Positions 1 through 6,098 of a stretch of DNA of 6,130 bases are shown piece by piece. Position 1 is the first letter of the stretch; every line of letters starts with the position of its first letter. The notes under the pieces are model-generated. The model worked only from the letters and a program-made list of their open reading frames with translations, ran no database searches and was not told the DNA's origin. The stretch spans positions 1 to 6,130 of the forward strand of contig DMHJ01000101.1 of assembly GCA_003449495.1 (NCBI GenBank). Direction: 5' to 3'. Source of the stretch: Clostridiales bacterium UBA8153. Its GTDB lineage: Bacteria; Bacillota; Sulfobacillia; UBA8153. The translations under genes and the position numbers were made by a program.

Positions 1-989
1 AGGGCCTCAACTTGCTGGGGCTGGCCGACGGGGCCCAAGGCGGAGACCTCTTGGAGCGGATAGTGATGATCCGCCGGCAGCTTGCCCTGGACCTGGGCGT
101 GGTGGTACCGCCCATCCGGGTGCGGGACAACATCAGCCGCCTGGAGCCATCCTCGTACTCTATCAAACTCCGGGGTGTGGAAGTCGGCACCGGGCAGCTG
201 TTACCCGGGTACCTGTTGGCCATGGACGGCGGCGGCTCTGGCGCCGCCATCGCGGGGATCGACACTACGGAACCGGCCTTCGGCCTGCCCGCCCGCTGGA
301 TACTCGAGAGCGAGCGCACCCATGCTGAGCTGGCCGGATACACCGTGGTGGAGCCGTCGGCGGTCCTGGCCACCCACCTGTCCGAGCTGCTGAAGCGGCA
401 CAGCCCGGAGCTGGTCACCCGCCAGGAGGTGCAGAACCTGCTGAACGTAGTGAAGGAGAGGCACCCGGCGCTGGTCGAGGAGCTTATCCCCGGCCTGCTG
501 TCCTTGGGCGAGATCCAGAAGGTGCTGCAAAACCTGCTTTATGAAGGCGTGCCCATTCGCGACCTGGTGACCATCTTGGAAACGTTGGCCGATACGGCCA
601 AGCATACCCGCGATGCGGTGACCTTGACCGAAGGGGTCCGGCAGGCACTGGCCCGGGCCATCACCAGTCTTTACGGTCTGGACAAGGAGCGCGTGCCCGT
701 AGTGGTGTTGGACCCGGCGGTGGAGGAGCGCTGGCTGACTGCCTTGCGGGAGGGAAGGGCTCCGGCGCCCGATGCCGGGCTGACCCAGCAGCTGGTGGCC
801 AGCTTGGGTCAGCAGCTGGAGAAGGTCACCCGCCGGGGGCACTGGCCCGTCCTCCTGTGCTCGCCCCTGGCCCGCTATTATGCCAAGCGCCTGTTCGAGC
901 GCGCGCTCCCGCGGCTGGTAGTGTTGTCTTACGATGAGCTGGACGCCCGGGCCCAGGTAGAGTCGGTAGGGGTGGTGAGGGCCGGATGA
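1..989 (+). CDS. flhA: Flagellar export gate protein FlhA, C-terminal part (5' truncated by window edge)
   Basis: FlhA is an inner-membrane component of the flagellar type III secretion export gate; its large cytoplasmic domain forms a nonameric ring that docks export chaperones and substrates. The frame is open to the left edge (codons from base 3), so the TTG at 12 is not a start. The 328 visible residues begin with ADGAQGGDLLERI and continue through IRRQLALDLGVVVPPIRVRDN and the GVEVGTGQLLPGYLLAMD segment, which are hallmark FlhA sequences at the start of the cytoplasmic domain. FGLPARWI, the ELVTRQEVQNLL segment and the LVTILETLAD segment then follow in the usual order. The N-terminal membrane half (roughly 350 residues in typical family members of about 690) lies upstream. 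The C-terminus looks complete. The stop overlaps the flhF start in an ATGA, so the two genes are probably translationally coupled. Confidence 0.97.
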   Translation, partial: GLNLLGLADGAQGGDLLERIVMIRRQLALDLGVVVPPIRVRDNISRLEPSSYSIKLRGVEVGTGQLLPGYLLAMDGGGSGAAIAGIDTTEPAFGLPARWILESERTHAELAGYTVVEPSAVLATHLSELLKRHSPELVTRQEVQNLLNVVKERHPALVEELIPGLLSLGEIQKVLQNLLYEGVPIRDLVTILETLADTAKHTRDAVTLTEGVRQALARAITSLYGLDKERVPVVVLDPAVEERWLTALREGRAPAPDAGLTQQLVASLGQQLEKVTRRGHWPVLLCSPLARYYAKRLFERALPRLVVLSYDELDARAQVESVGVVRAG

Positions 990-1885
990 TCGTACGTAGG
1001 TTCCGGGGAAAACATCTGCCGGACATCACCAAGGAGGTACGCCGGGCCCTGGGCCCGGAAGCGATGATACTGGAGCTCAGTCGCCCCGGGCGCTGGGAGA
1101 AGTGGCTGGGCAGAGGCCAGTACGAAGTGTTGGCGGCGGTGGAGGAAGCGCGCCTCACCCCGTCCCCGGCCGCTCCGGCTACGCGCCCGGCCTCGCGTCC
1201 GCCCGCGGTGTCGGCGGTAGCCGGCAGGCGGCGGATGCTGCAGGCGGTAACCGCCCTGTGCGGCGCGCCCCGCCCGGTGGTGCTGCAGCCGGGCCGGGCC
1301 GTCTTGTGCGCGCTGGTGGGTCCCACCGGGGTGGGTAAGACTACCACCGTGGCCAAGCTGGCGGCGCATTTCGCCCTCAAAGCCGGCAAGCGAGTGGCCC
1401 TCATCACCACCGATACCTACCGGGTGGGGGCGGTGGAACAGCTCAGAATGTACGGCGAGATCATGGGACTGCCGGTGGAAGTAGTGGAGCGGCCGGTGTC
1501 CCTCAAACGGGCGGTGGAGCGCTACGCCGGGTACGACTTGGTACTGGTCGATACGGCGGGCAGAAACCAGCTGCGGCCACAGCTGGACGAAGTGGGGACG
1601 GCGCTCTCCCTGGTACGGCCGGACTATACCTTGCTCCTGGTGGGGCTGGGCACCCGCGCCCAGGAGCTGGGTGCGCTGCTTTCGGCTTACCGGCCGCTGG
1701 GCTACAACCGGTTGGTGGCGGCAAAGGTGGACGAGGCGTTGGATGCGTCCGGCCTATTGGAGTTGGGTGCTACCGCCGGAGCCCCGCTCAGCTACCTGAC
1801 CACCGGGCAGCTGGTGCCCGACGATCTGGAAGAAGCCACACCCGAGCAGGTGTTGGCGGCGCTCATGGGGAGGTGGAGACCTTGA
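986..1885 (+). CDS. flhF: Flagellar biosynthesis GTPase FlhF (SRP family)
   Basis: FlhF is the third SRP-type GTPase beside Ffh and FtsY. It marks the site of flagellar assembly at the membrane and is controlled by FlhG. The 299 residues show an N-terminal B domain (about 1-53, starting MIVRRFRGKHLPDITKEVRR), a Pro/Ala/Arg-rich linker (about 55-80), a short helical N domain (about 80-103) and the G domain. In the G domain are the P-loop GPTGVGKTTT (112-121), TDTYRVGAVEQL (142-153), DTAGRN (189-194), AKVDE (246-250) and the closing LTTGQLVPDDLE (271-282). The ATG at 986 overlaps the flhA stop and follows GGTGAGG at 974-980. The protein is shorter than B. subtilis FlhF (366 residues), mainly because of a reduced linker region. 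The usual Thr of the TKxD guanine-recognition motif is Ala246, and VGLGT stands where many homologues have a SATT-type segment. Confidence 0.96.
   Translation: MIVRRFRGKHLPDITKEVRRALGPEAMILELSRPGRWEKWLGRGQYEVLAAVEEARLTPSPAAPATRPASRPPAVSAVAGRRRMLQAVTALCGAPRPVVLQPGRAVLCALVGPTGVGKTTTVAKLAAHFALKAGKRVALITTDTYRVGAVEQLRMYGEIMGLPVEVVERPVSLKRAVERYAGYDLVLVDTAGRNQLRPQLDEVGTALSLVRPDYTLLLVGLGTRAQELGALLSAYRPLGYNRLVAAKVDEALDASGLLELGATAGAPLSYLTTGQLVPDDLEEATPEQVLAALMGRWRP
1867..1876 (+). promoter_or_regulatory. Shine-Dalgarno deciding the TTG start of flhG
   Basis: GGGGAGGTGG lies inside the last codons of flhF. Its AGGTG core ends six bases before the TTG at 1882. The other candidate start, GTG at 1873, lies within this element and has no comparable site ahead of it, so the TTG is the better choice. 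Ribosomes ending flhF at 1885 would be in position to restart here. Confidence 0.75.
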
Positions 1886-2739
1886 GCGACCAAGCGCGGA
1901 GCCTGCGGGAGCTGGTGCGCAGGTTACAGGACGAACCCCGGGCCCCGGCCGGAGCGGGGAGCGGACGGGTCATCGTGGTGGTGAGCGGTAAAGGCGGAGT
2001 CGGGAAGACGGTCATCGCCGTGAACCTCGGGGTGGTTCTCGCGCGCGGCCGGCGGGTGGCCGTGTTCGACGCCGATTTCGGCTTGGCCAATGCCGACATC
2101 GTGCTGGGCCGGGAGCCCACCTCCCGGTTAGAGGAACTCATCACTTGGGGCCGGGCCTGGCACCCGCCTGACCTTCCTTTCCAGTTGGTGGGCGGCGGGT
2201 CGGGCAACCACCGTCTTCACAATCTGGGCGAGGAAGAGCTGGCGAAGCTATCCGGTGCCCTGGGCAACTTACAGGCCCGGGTGGAGCTGACCCTGGTCGA
2301 CGCCGGCGCAGGACTACACCGGGCGGTAACGGCCATGATGGCGGTGGCGGATGAGCTGATCTTGGTCACCACCCCGGAGCCCGCCGCCCTCACCGACGCC
2401 TACGCCACGCTCAAGGCCGTGGCCCGGCACAACCGCTCCGCCTTGGTGTGGATGGTATGTAACCGCGCCCGCAGTGCCGGCGAGGGCACCCGGGTGCTGC
2501 AGCGCCTGCACCGGGTGTGCCGGCACTACCTTGCCCTTTCCCCGGTGCCGCTGGGTTGGGTGGAAGAGGACCCCCAGCTGCACGCGGCCATCTTGCAGCA
2601 GAAGCCGGTGGTGGAGAGCTACCCGGCCACTGCCAGCGCACGCTGTCTTCAGGCCATCGCCGAGCGCTTAACCGCCGCGACCCTGGTGGTACCCAGCGAC
2701 TTGGCTGCCCTGGTGGAGCACGCGAGGAGGAGTTGCTGA
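1882..2739 (+). CDS. flhG: Flagellum number/site regulator FlhG (MinD-like ATPase)
   Basis: FlhG (YlxH, FleN) is a MinD/ParA-type ATPase that works with FlhF to control flagellar number and position; its N-terminal helix stimulates FlhF GTPase activity. I start it at TTG 1882 (TTGA overlap with the flhF stop), giving 285 residues beginning MSDQARSLRELV. This places the known DQAxxLR activator motif at residues 3-9. The deviant Walker A is SGKGGVGKT (35-43), with the signature Lys37 and NL at 48-49. DADFGLANADIVLG (63-76) is the switch I region, and VDAGAGL (139-145) is the Walker B/switch II region; homologues usually read DTGAG there. The C-terminal GWVEEDPQLHAAI stretch is typical of the family. 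The last residues (LAALVEHARRSC) could be a membrane-targeting amphipathic helix, as in MinD, but that is only inferred. The stop overlaps the next start by one base. Confidence 0.95.
   Translation: MSDQARSLRELVRRLQDEPRAPAGAGSGRVIVVVSGKGGVGKTVIAVNLGVVLARGRRVAVFDADFGLANADIVLGREPTSRLEELITWGRAWHPPDLPFQLVGGGSGNHRLHNLGEEELAKLSGALGNLQARVELTLVDAGAGLHRAVTAMMAVADELILVTTPEPAALTDAYATLKAVARHNRSALVWMVCNRARSAGEGTRVLQRLHRVCRHYLALSPVPLGWVEEDPQLHAAILQQKPVVESYPATASARCLQAIAERLTAATLVVPSDLAALVEHARRSC
2724..2732 (+). promoter_or_regulatory. Ribosome binding site fixing the PilZ gene start
   Basis: GAGGAGGAG lies six bases before the ATG at 2739, within the end of flhG. The PilZ reading frame stays open further upstream (to about 2517), but that part lies entirely within flhG and encodes low-complexity shadow sequence. 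This strong site and the TGATG junction make 2739 the real start. Confidence 0.75.
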
Positions 2740-3368
2740 TGGGAAGGCCGGCCCTGCCCGTGCGGCCTCCCCAGGCCTGCCGGGTGGAGTGGGGTAGGGA
2801 AAGGAGTCTGCGCAGCTACATCCACGATGTGCAGGGCACGGAGCTTTTGGTATCGGGCCTGCCCCACGAGAGCCCCGGGGTAGGCGCGTTGGTGGACGTG
2901 ATCGTGGTCCAGTCCGCAGGCATGCTCGGTTTCTCCGGCCTGGCTACCCGCCGGGAGCCCGGTCCTGTGCCGGGATTCTGGGTGGGCAACTGCCACGGCT
3001 TTCACCGGACCCAGCGCCGGCAATACGTGCGTCACGCCCTGAGCGTGCCCGTGCGCTACGGCATCCTGCTGCCGGACCAAGCCGAGATCAAGCTCGACGT
3101 TTACGGCCGGACCGTAGACGTATCGGGAGGGGGAGTAAGCCTGCATATGCCGGGGAATTTGCCCACCGGCACCCTGCTCGGTCTGGAACTGGGGTTGCCG
3201 GAGCGTGCGGTCTACGCTACCGGCCGGGTGATCCGGTGCTGGAGCCGGCCGCCGGCCCGGCGGATCTGCGCCGTCAGGTTCGAAAGCATCACCGAGCAGG
3301 ATCGTGACCGCCTGGTCCGCGCCATTTTCCGGGACCAGGCGGATTTGAGGAGACGGGGTCTTAGCTAG
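2739..3368 (+). CDS. YcgR-like PilZ domain protein, probable c-di-GMP-responsive flagellar regulator
   Basis: The 209-residue protein has two parts. Residues about 13-90 resemble the YcgR-type N-terminal beta domain: a first strand around ACRVEWG, then ELLVSGLP, then GALVDVIVV and a REPGPVPGFWV stretch. Residues about 92-200 form a PilZ domain. It carries both parts of the c-di-GMP-binding signature: RQYVR (Arg94 and Arg98, preceded by Arg93) and DVSGGG (Asp127, Ser129, Gly132). In the known family, c-di-GMP binding makes YcgR act on the flagellar motor as a brake; Bacillus YpfA/DgrA does a similar job. Location inside the flagellar operon, coupled to flhG by a TGATG junction, supports a motility role, but the target cannot be read from sequence. 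No membrane segment or signal peptide is visible. Confidence is high for the domain and moderate for the brake function. Confidence 0.88.
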   Translation: MGRPALPVRPPQACRVEWGRERSLRSYIHDVQGTELLVSGLPHESPGVGALVDVIVVQSAGMLGFSGLATRREPGPVPGFWVGNCHGFHRTQRRQYVRHALSVPVRYGILLPDQAEIKLDVYGRTVDVSGGGVSLHMPGNLPTGTLLGLELGLPERAVYATGRVIRCWSRPPARRICAVRFESITEQDRDRLVRAIFRDQADLRRRGLS

Positions 3369-3395
3369 CGAGTTGAGGACAGAGGGGGGACCGGC

Positions 3396-4175
3396 ATGGC
3401 CAGCTTGCCGGAGCAGCAGGTATGGCACCTGTATAAGGGCACGCGGGACGCCCATTCCCGGGAGGCGCTCATCCTTCGCTACCTGCCCTTGGTGAAGGTG
3501 GTGGCCGGGCGATTGGCCGCCGGATTGCCCAGGCACGTGGATGTCGATGACCTGTGCAGCTATGGGGTCCTTGGACTCATGGATGCCATAGAGAAGTTCG
3601 ACCCGGACCGGGGGGTTAAGTTCGAAACCTATGCCATGGCCCGCATCCGCGGCGCCACCCTGGACGGATTGCGCGCCCTGGACTGGGTGCCGGCGTCGCT
3701 CAGGCAGAAGCGGCGGCAGCTGGAGCAGGCCTTGTACGCCCTGGAGCTGCGCTTGGGGCATCCTGCCACTGACCGGGAGGCCGCCGAACACCTGGGGCTG
3801 ACGCTGCCCCAATATGAGGCCCTGCTCGCCGAGGTGGCGGGGGTCGCCCTGCTTTCCCTGGAGGAGGCGTGGTTCGGCCCGGAGGAAGGCGAGGGCAGCG
3901 TAAAGACGGCGGAGACCATCGCCGACCAGGGCGCCCGGGACCCGGTACGGGAGCTGCAGGAGCGTGAGACCCAGCGGCTCCTGGCGGAAGCCATCGACCG
4001 GTTGCCCGAACGCGAGCGGATGGTGGTCTCCCTGTACTACTACGAGGGCCTCACCATTCGTGAGATCGGCGAAGTACTGGGCGTTACCTCCTCGCGCATC
4101 TCCCAGCTGCATACCAAAGCCATCCTCAGACTGAGGGGGCGGTTGGGGCGGATACGCGACGACCTGTTGGAGTAG
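3396..4175 (+). CDS. fliA: Flagellar RNA polymerase sigma factor, FliA/SigD/WhiG family (sigma-28)
   Basis: The protein directs RNA polymerase to late flagellar, chemotaxis and motility promoters. Its 259 residues match the family's usual length of about 240-260. Region 2 covers about 21-103 and includes DVDDLCSYGVLGLMDAIEKF (49-68) and FETYAMARIRGATLDGLR (76-93), followed by DWVPASLRQ; these are strongly FliA/WhiG-like. Region 3 follows at about 104-158, including the EAAEHLGL segment (128-135). Region 4 runs from LPERERMVVSLYYYEGLT (203-220) through the helix-turn-helix (IREIGEVLGVTSSRISQLH) to the C-terminus. The ATG lies six bases after an AGAGGGGGG purine tract (3381-3389). Intergenic spacing is 27 bases before and 20 bases after. 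The symbol sigD would be equally valid. Its usual anti-sigma partner FlgM is not in this window. Confidence 0.96.
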   Translation: MASLPEQQVWHLYKGTRDAHSREALILRYLPLVKVVAGRLAAGLPRHVDVDDLCSYGVLGLMDAIEKFDPDRGVKFETYAMARIRGATLDGLRALDWVPASLRQKRRQLEQALYALELRLGHPATDREAAEHLGLTLPQYEALLAEVAGVALLSLEEAWFGPEEGEGSVKTAETIADQGARDPVRELQERETQRLLAEAIDRLPERERMVVSLYYYEGLTIREIGEVLGVTSSRISQLHTKAILRLRGRLGRIRDDLLE

Positions 4176-4195
4176 AGCCGGAAGGAGGCGGTGAT

Positions 4196-5578
4196 ATGGC
4201 GGAAAAGCCGCCCGTGGACCGGGACGGCCGGGTGGATGCGCGGGTTACCGAAGGAGGCTACGCGGCCGTCCTGACGGTGACGCCCCCGCAAGGCACGGGG
4301 GCTTGGCCTTCGGTGGCCGACGGGCTCCGCGTCCTCAAGCAGGCCGGGGTGACCTTCGGCATCGAGAAAGACCTGGTGGCCGAGACCATCCGCGCGGGTC
4401 CCCACGGTCAGCCGGTGGTGGTGGCGCAGGGGCGAAGGCCCAAACCCGGCATCGACGCCCGCATCGTGTACTCCTTTGGCCTGGAGAAGCATAAGCGGCC
4501 CTCCGAGCGTAGCGACGGGACTGTGAACCATCACGAGTTGGGCATCGTGGAAAACGTCCAAAAGGGACAAGTGGTGGCGATGAAAATCCCGGCCAGTCCG
4601 GGGGCGGCCGGGGTATTGGTGGACGGCACCGTGGTGGCCGGCCTGCCCGGCCGGGACCGCCCGCTGGCGGCCGGAAAGAACACCGTGCTGGTAGACGACG
4701 GCACCCGGCTGGTGAGTCTCGGTGACGGCCAGCCGGTGCTGGCCGGCGGCGGCCGGGTTAGCGTCCTACCGGTGTTCAGCATCAGCGGCAATGTGGATTT
4801 CGGCACCGGCAACGTGGACTTTGTCGGTACGGTGGAAGTGCGGGGCAGCATCAGCCCGGGCTTTGTGGTTAAGGCCCGGGGCGACATCCTGGTGCGCGGG
4901 TCCAGCGCCGCCCTGCTCCTGGAGGCCGGGCAGGATGTGGTGGTGGACCGGGGCATCCAGGGACAGCACCGGGGCCGGGTGGTGGCCGGCCGGGATGTGC
5001 GCGCCGGCTTCATTGAGAATGCCGAAGTCAATTGCGGCAGGAACCTCTACGCTTCATCGGTGCTGCACAGCCGGGTCGAGGCGGCGGGACGGGTGGAGAT
5101 CCTGGGCGGCAAGGGGTTGATCGCCGGTGGCTGCGTGCGCGCCCGGGAAGCGATCCTGGCCCGCTCCATCGGCTCACCCTTGGCTACCATCACCGAGGTG
5201 CAAGTGGGCGTGCTTCCGCGCATTCGCGCCGAGCTGGAGAAAAGCGTAGCGGAGCTGGAGAAGTGTCGCCGGGTGATCTTCGAGCTGGAGAGGCAGCTGG
5301 AAAAGGCCCAGGGATCGGGGGACAGCGGTCCGGCGGCCACCCACGTGCGCGCGCGGTTGCTCGCCCTGACCCAGCAGCTGCAAGAAGCCCGGGAGAGACG
5401 CGAGGTGCTGGCAGCGCAGATCCAGGATCTGCAAGGGGCCTTGCGCGACGAGTCTGAAGGGCTGGTGGTGTCAGACCTGATCCATCCCGGGGTGAAGGTG
5501 ACGCTGGGCTCCCGGAGCTTGTCCATACCGGAGACCCGCACCAAGGTCCGCTTTCACCAGGGTGCGGCTTTGGAATAG
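4196..5578 (+). CDS. fapA: Flagellar assembly protein A family (FapA, DUF342)
   Basis: This 460-residue protein has the whole FapA/DUF342 layout. The N-terminal domain (about 8-90) includes DGRVDARVTEGG, TVTPPQG, GLRVLKQAGVTFGI and a PVVVAQGRRPKPG stretch. The connecting segment is VNHHELGIVENVQKGQVVA (110-128). A right-handed beta-helix region (about 193-330) has repeated Gly/Val strands such as GNVDFGTGNVDF. A coiled coil runs from about 341 to 420, rich in Glu, Leu and Gln heptads. A short beta tail (IHPGVKVTLG and beyond) ends the protein. FapA of Vibrio has been linked to flagellar assembly and to glucose-PTS control. The mechanism is unclear, and the beta-helix is reminiscent of polymerising bactofilin-type folds. 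GAAGGAGG at 4181-4188 precedes the ATG. Its place directly after the sigma factor supports a flagellar role; no enzyme motif is visible. Confidence 0.9.
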   Translation: MAEKPPVDRDGRVDARVTEGGYAAVLTVTPPQGTGAWPSVADGLRVLKQAGVTFGIEKDLVAETIRAGPHGQPVVVAQGRRPKPGIDARIVYSFGLEKHKRPSERSDGTVNHHELGIVENVQKGQVVAMKIPASPGAAGVLVDGTVVAGLPGRDRPLAAGKNTVLVDDGTRLVSLGDGQPVLAGGGRVSVLPVFSISGNVDFGTGNVDFVGTVEVRGSISPGFVVKARGDILVRGSSAALLLEAGQDVVVDRGIQGQHRGRVVAGRDVRAGFIENAEVNCGRNLYASSVLHSRVEAAGRVEILGGKGLIAGGCVRAREAILARSIGSPLATITEVQVGVLPRIRAELEKSVAELEKCRRVIFELERQLEKAQGSGDSGPAATHVRARLLALTQQLQEARERREVLAAQIQDLQGALRDESEGLVVSDLIHPGVKVTLGSRSLSIPETRTKVRFHQGAALE

Positions 5579-5717
5579 CGCGGGCGGAGGAGCCGCCATC
5601 CCGCCGCGGATGATGTGCGCCGGCCGCTGCAGGCCCGAGCAGGCACAACGCCGGGGGAGCCGGTGGGCGGACGGGCCACTGCCGCGCCACCTGTGACCGG
5701 AGAAGGGAGGAACGCCC
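5579..5717 (+). other. 139-base intergenic gap between fapA and the small basic protein gene
   Basis: This is the only sizeable gap before the 3' tail. A short GGCGG/CCGCC inverted repeat with a five-base loop (5583-5597) follows the fapA stop. It has no T-run, so I do not call it a terminator. A 28-codon ATG frame (5610-5696) exists but lacks a well-placed ribosome binding site. I found no -35/-10 pair and no sigma-28-like promoter. The gap ends in the AAGGGAGG site of the next gene. Confidence 0.5.
5703..5710 (+). promoter_or_regulatory. Ribosome binding site of the small basic protein gene
   Basis: AAGGGAGG lies seven bases before the ATG at 5718. It is a strong site that supports this small frame as a real gene and favours it over the overlapping frame starting at 5764, which has no such site. 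Confidence 0.7.
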
Positions 5718-6008
5718 ATGTCCGCCAAGTCGGTGGACCTGCAGACCACGGTGCCGCGGGCCAATGAAGTCAGCCGGGCGCTCCGGCTGCAGAGCGGCCA
5801 AGAGTACGTCCAGGCCCAGGAGGTGGCCTCCGGCCAGAAGCGCCAGGCGGAGCGGGCCGCGAAGGCCGTCCAAGAGACCGGGAAGGCGCTGGGTGGGCGG
5901 GTGGAGGCGAAGAGGCCGCCGCGGGACGGCAGGTCGGGCCGGGAGAAAAAGGGTAAGGCCCGGGAGAAAGGCAAAGGCAACCTCCTGGACATCACCTGCG
6001 ACGGGTAA
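5718..6008 (+). CDS. Small basic, probably disordered protein of the flagellar operon (function unknown)
   Basis: I do not know a function for this 96-residue protein. It has no signal peptide, membrane segment or recognised domain. Residues 1-25 (MSAKSVDLQTTVPRANEVSR and following) look like an ordered motif. Residues 26-55 are Gln/Ala/Glu/Lys-rich and could form a helix. Residues 56-87 are Gly/Arg/Lys-rich and look disordered. The chain ends NLLDITCDG. From memory, small proteins with a similar SVDLQ...PRxxEV start, a Gln/Lys-rich middle and an LDI-type end are found after the DUF342 gene in flagellar operons of clostridia such as Moorella; I could not verify this by search. A strong ribosome binding site at 5703-5710, the operon position and family-like ends argue that it is real. 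A scaffold or adaptor role for the motor or FapA is only a guess. Confidence 0.75.
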   Translation: MSAKSVDLQTTVPRANEVSRALRLQSGQEYVQAQEVASGQKRQAERAAKAVQETGKALGGRVEAKRPPRDGRSGREKKGKAREKGKGNLLDITCDG

Positions 6009-6026
6009 GCCGGCGCCACCGCCGGT
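6009..6026 (+). terminator. GC-rich stem-loop right after the last stop codon (possible terminator)
   Basis: CCGGCG (6010-6015) pairs with CGCCGG (6020-6025) around a four-base loop, with one further G-U pair outside. It begins immediately after the TAA. No run of T follows (TCCCCCCTT), so it is not a standard intrinsic terminator. It could stabilise the 3' end or help pause RNA polymerase. Confidence 0.3.
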
Positions 6027-6053
6027 CCCCCCTTGACGGCCAGCCCCCGGCCA

Positions 6054-6072
6054 CTGCCCGGTAGGCGGGCAG
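6054..6072 (+). repeat. Inverted repeat, seven-base stem with five-base loop
   Basis: CTGCCCG (6054-6060) is the exact inverse complement of CGGGCAG (6066-6072), with loop GTAGG. CCA at 6051-6053 could extend the stem to TGG at 6077-6079 across a bulge. There is no T-run after it. It may be part of the structured non-coding tail of this operon or the leader of the next gene. Confidence 0.4.
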
Positions 6073-6082
6073 GGGTGGGCGC

Positions 6083-6098
6083 CGGCCGGGCCCGGCCG
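6083..6098 (+). repeat. Perfect 16-base palindrome
   Basis: CGGCCGGGCCCGGCCG is perfectly self-complementary. As RNA it could fold into a six-base stem with a four-base loop; as DNA it could be a symmetric protein site. Given the very high local GC content, a chance palindrome of this kind is not surprising. Confidence 0.4.

Noticed and set aside
12..14. TTG at base 12 as the start of the first gene
   Set aside because: The frame is open to the window edge, and the residues before the TTG continue FlhA homology, so this is an internal codon of a truncated gene.
2517..2738. Upstream extension of the PilZ gene frame inside flhG
   Set aside because: The extension encodes Gly/Pro/Arg-rich shadow sequence within the coding part of flhG. 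A strong ribosome binding site supports the ATG at 2739.
2649..4112. A 487-codon open frame on the minus strand opposite the PilZ gene and fliA
   Set aside because: It lies antisense to two clearly recognisable genes. Its Gly/Gln/Pro/His-rich product resembles no known family, and long stop-free antisense frames are expected at this GC content.
5610..5696. A 28-codon frame between fapA and the small basic protein gene
   Set aside because: The nearest purine-rich site (5586-5592) is too far upstream, the product resembles nothing known, and a frame this short is expected by chance.
5190..6019. Long minus-strand frames opposite the end of fapA and the small gene (5190-5873 and 5471-6019)
   Set aside because: Their composition is Arg/Pro/Ala/Ser-rich shadow sequence antisense to supported genes, and no known family is recognisable.
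5764..6036. Alternative 90-codon frame overlapping the small basic protein gene
   Set aside because: It has no ribosome binding site and an extremely Arg/Pro-rich product. The 5718 frame has a strong site and family-like ends.
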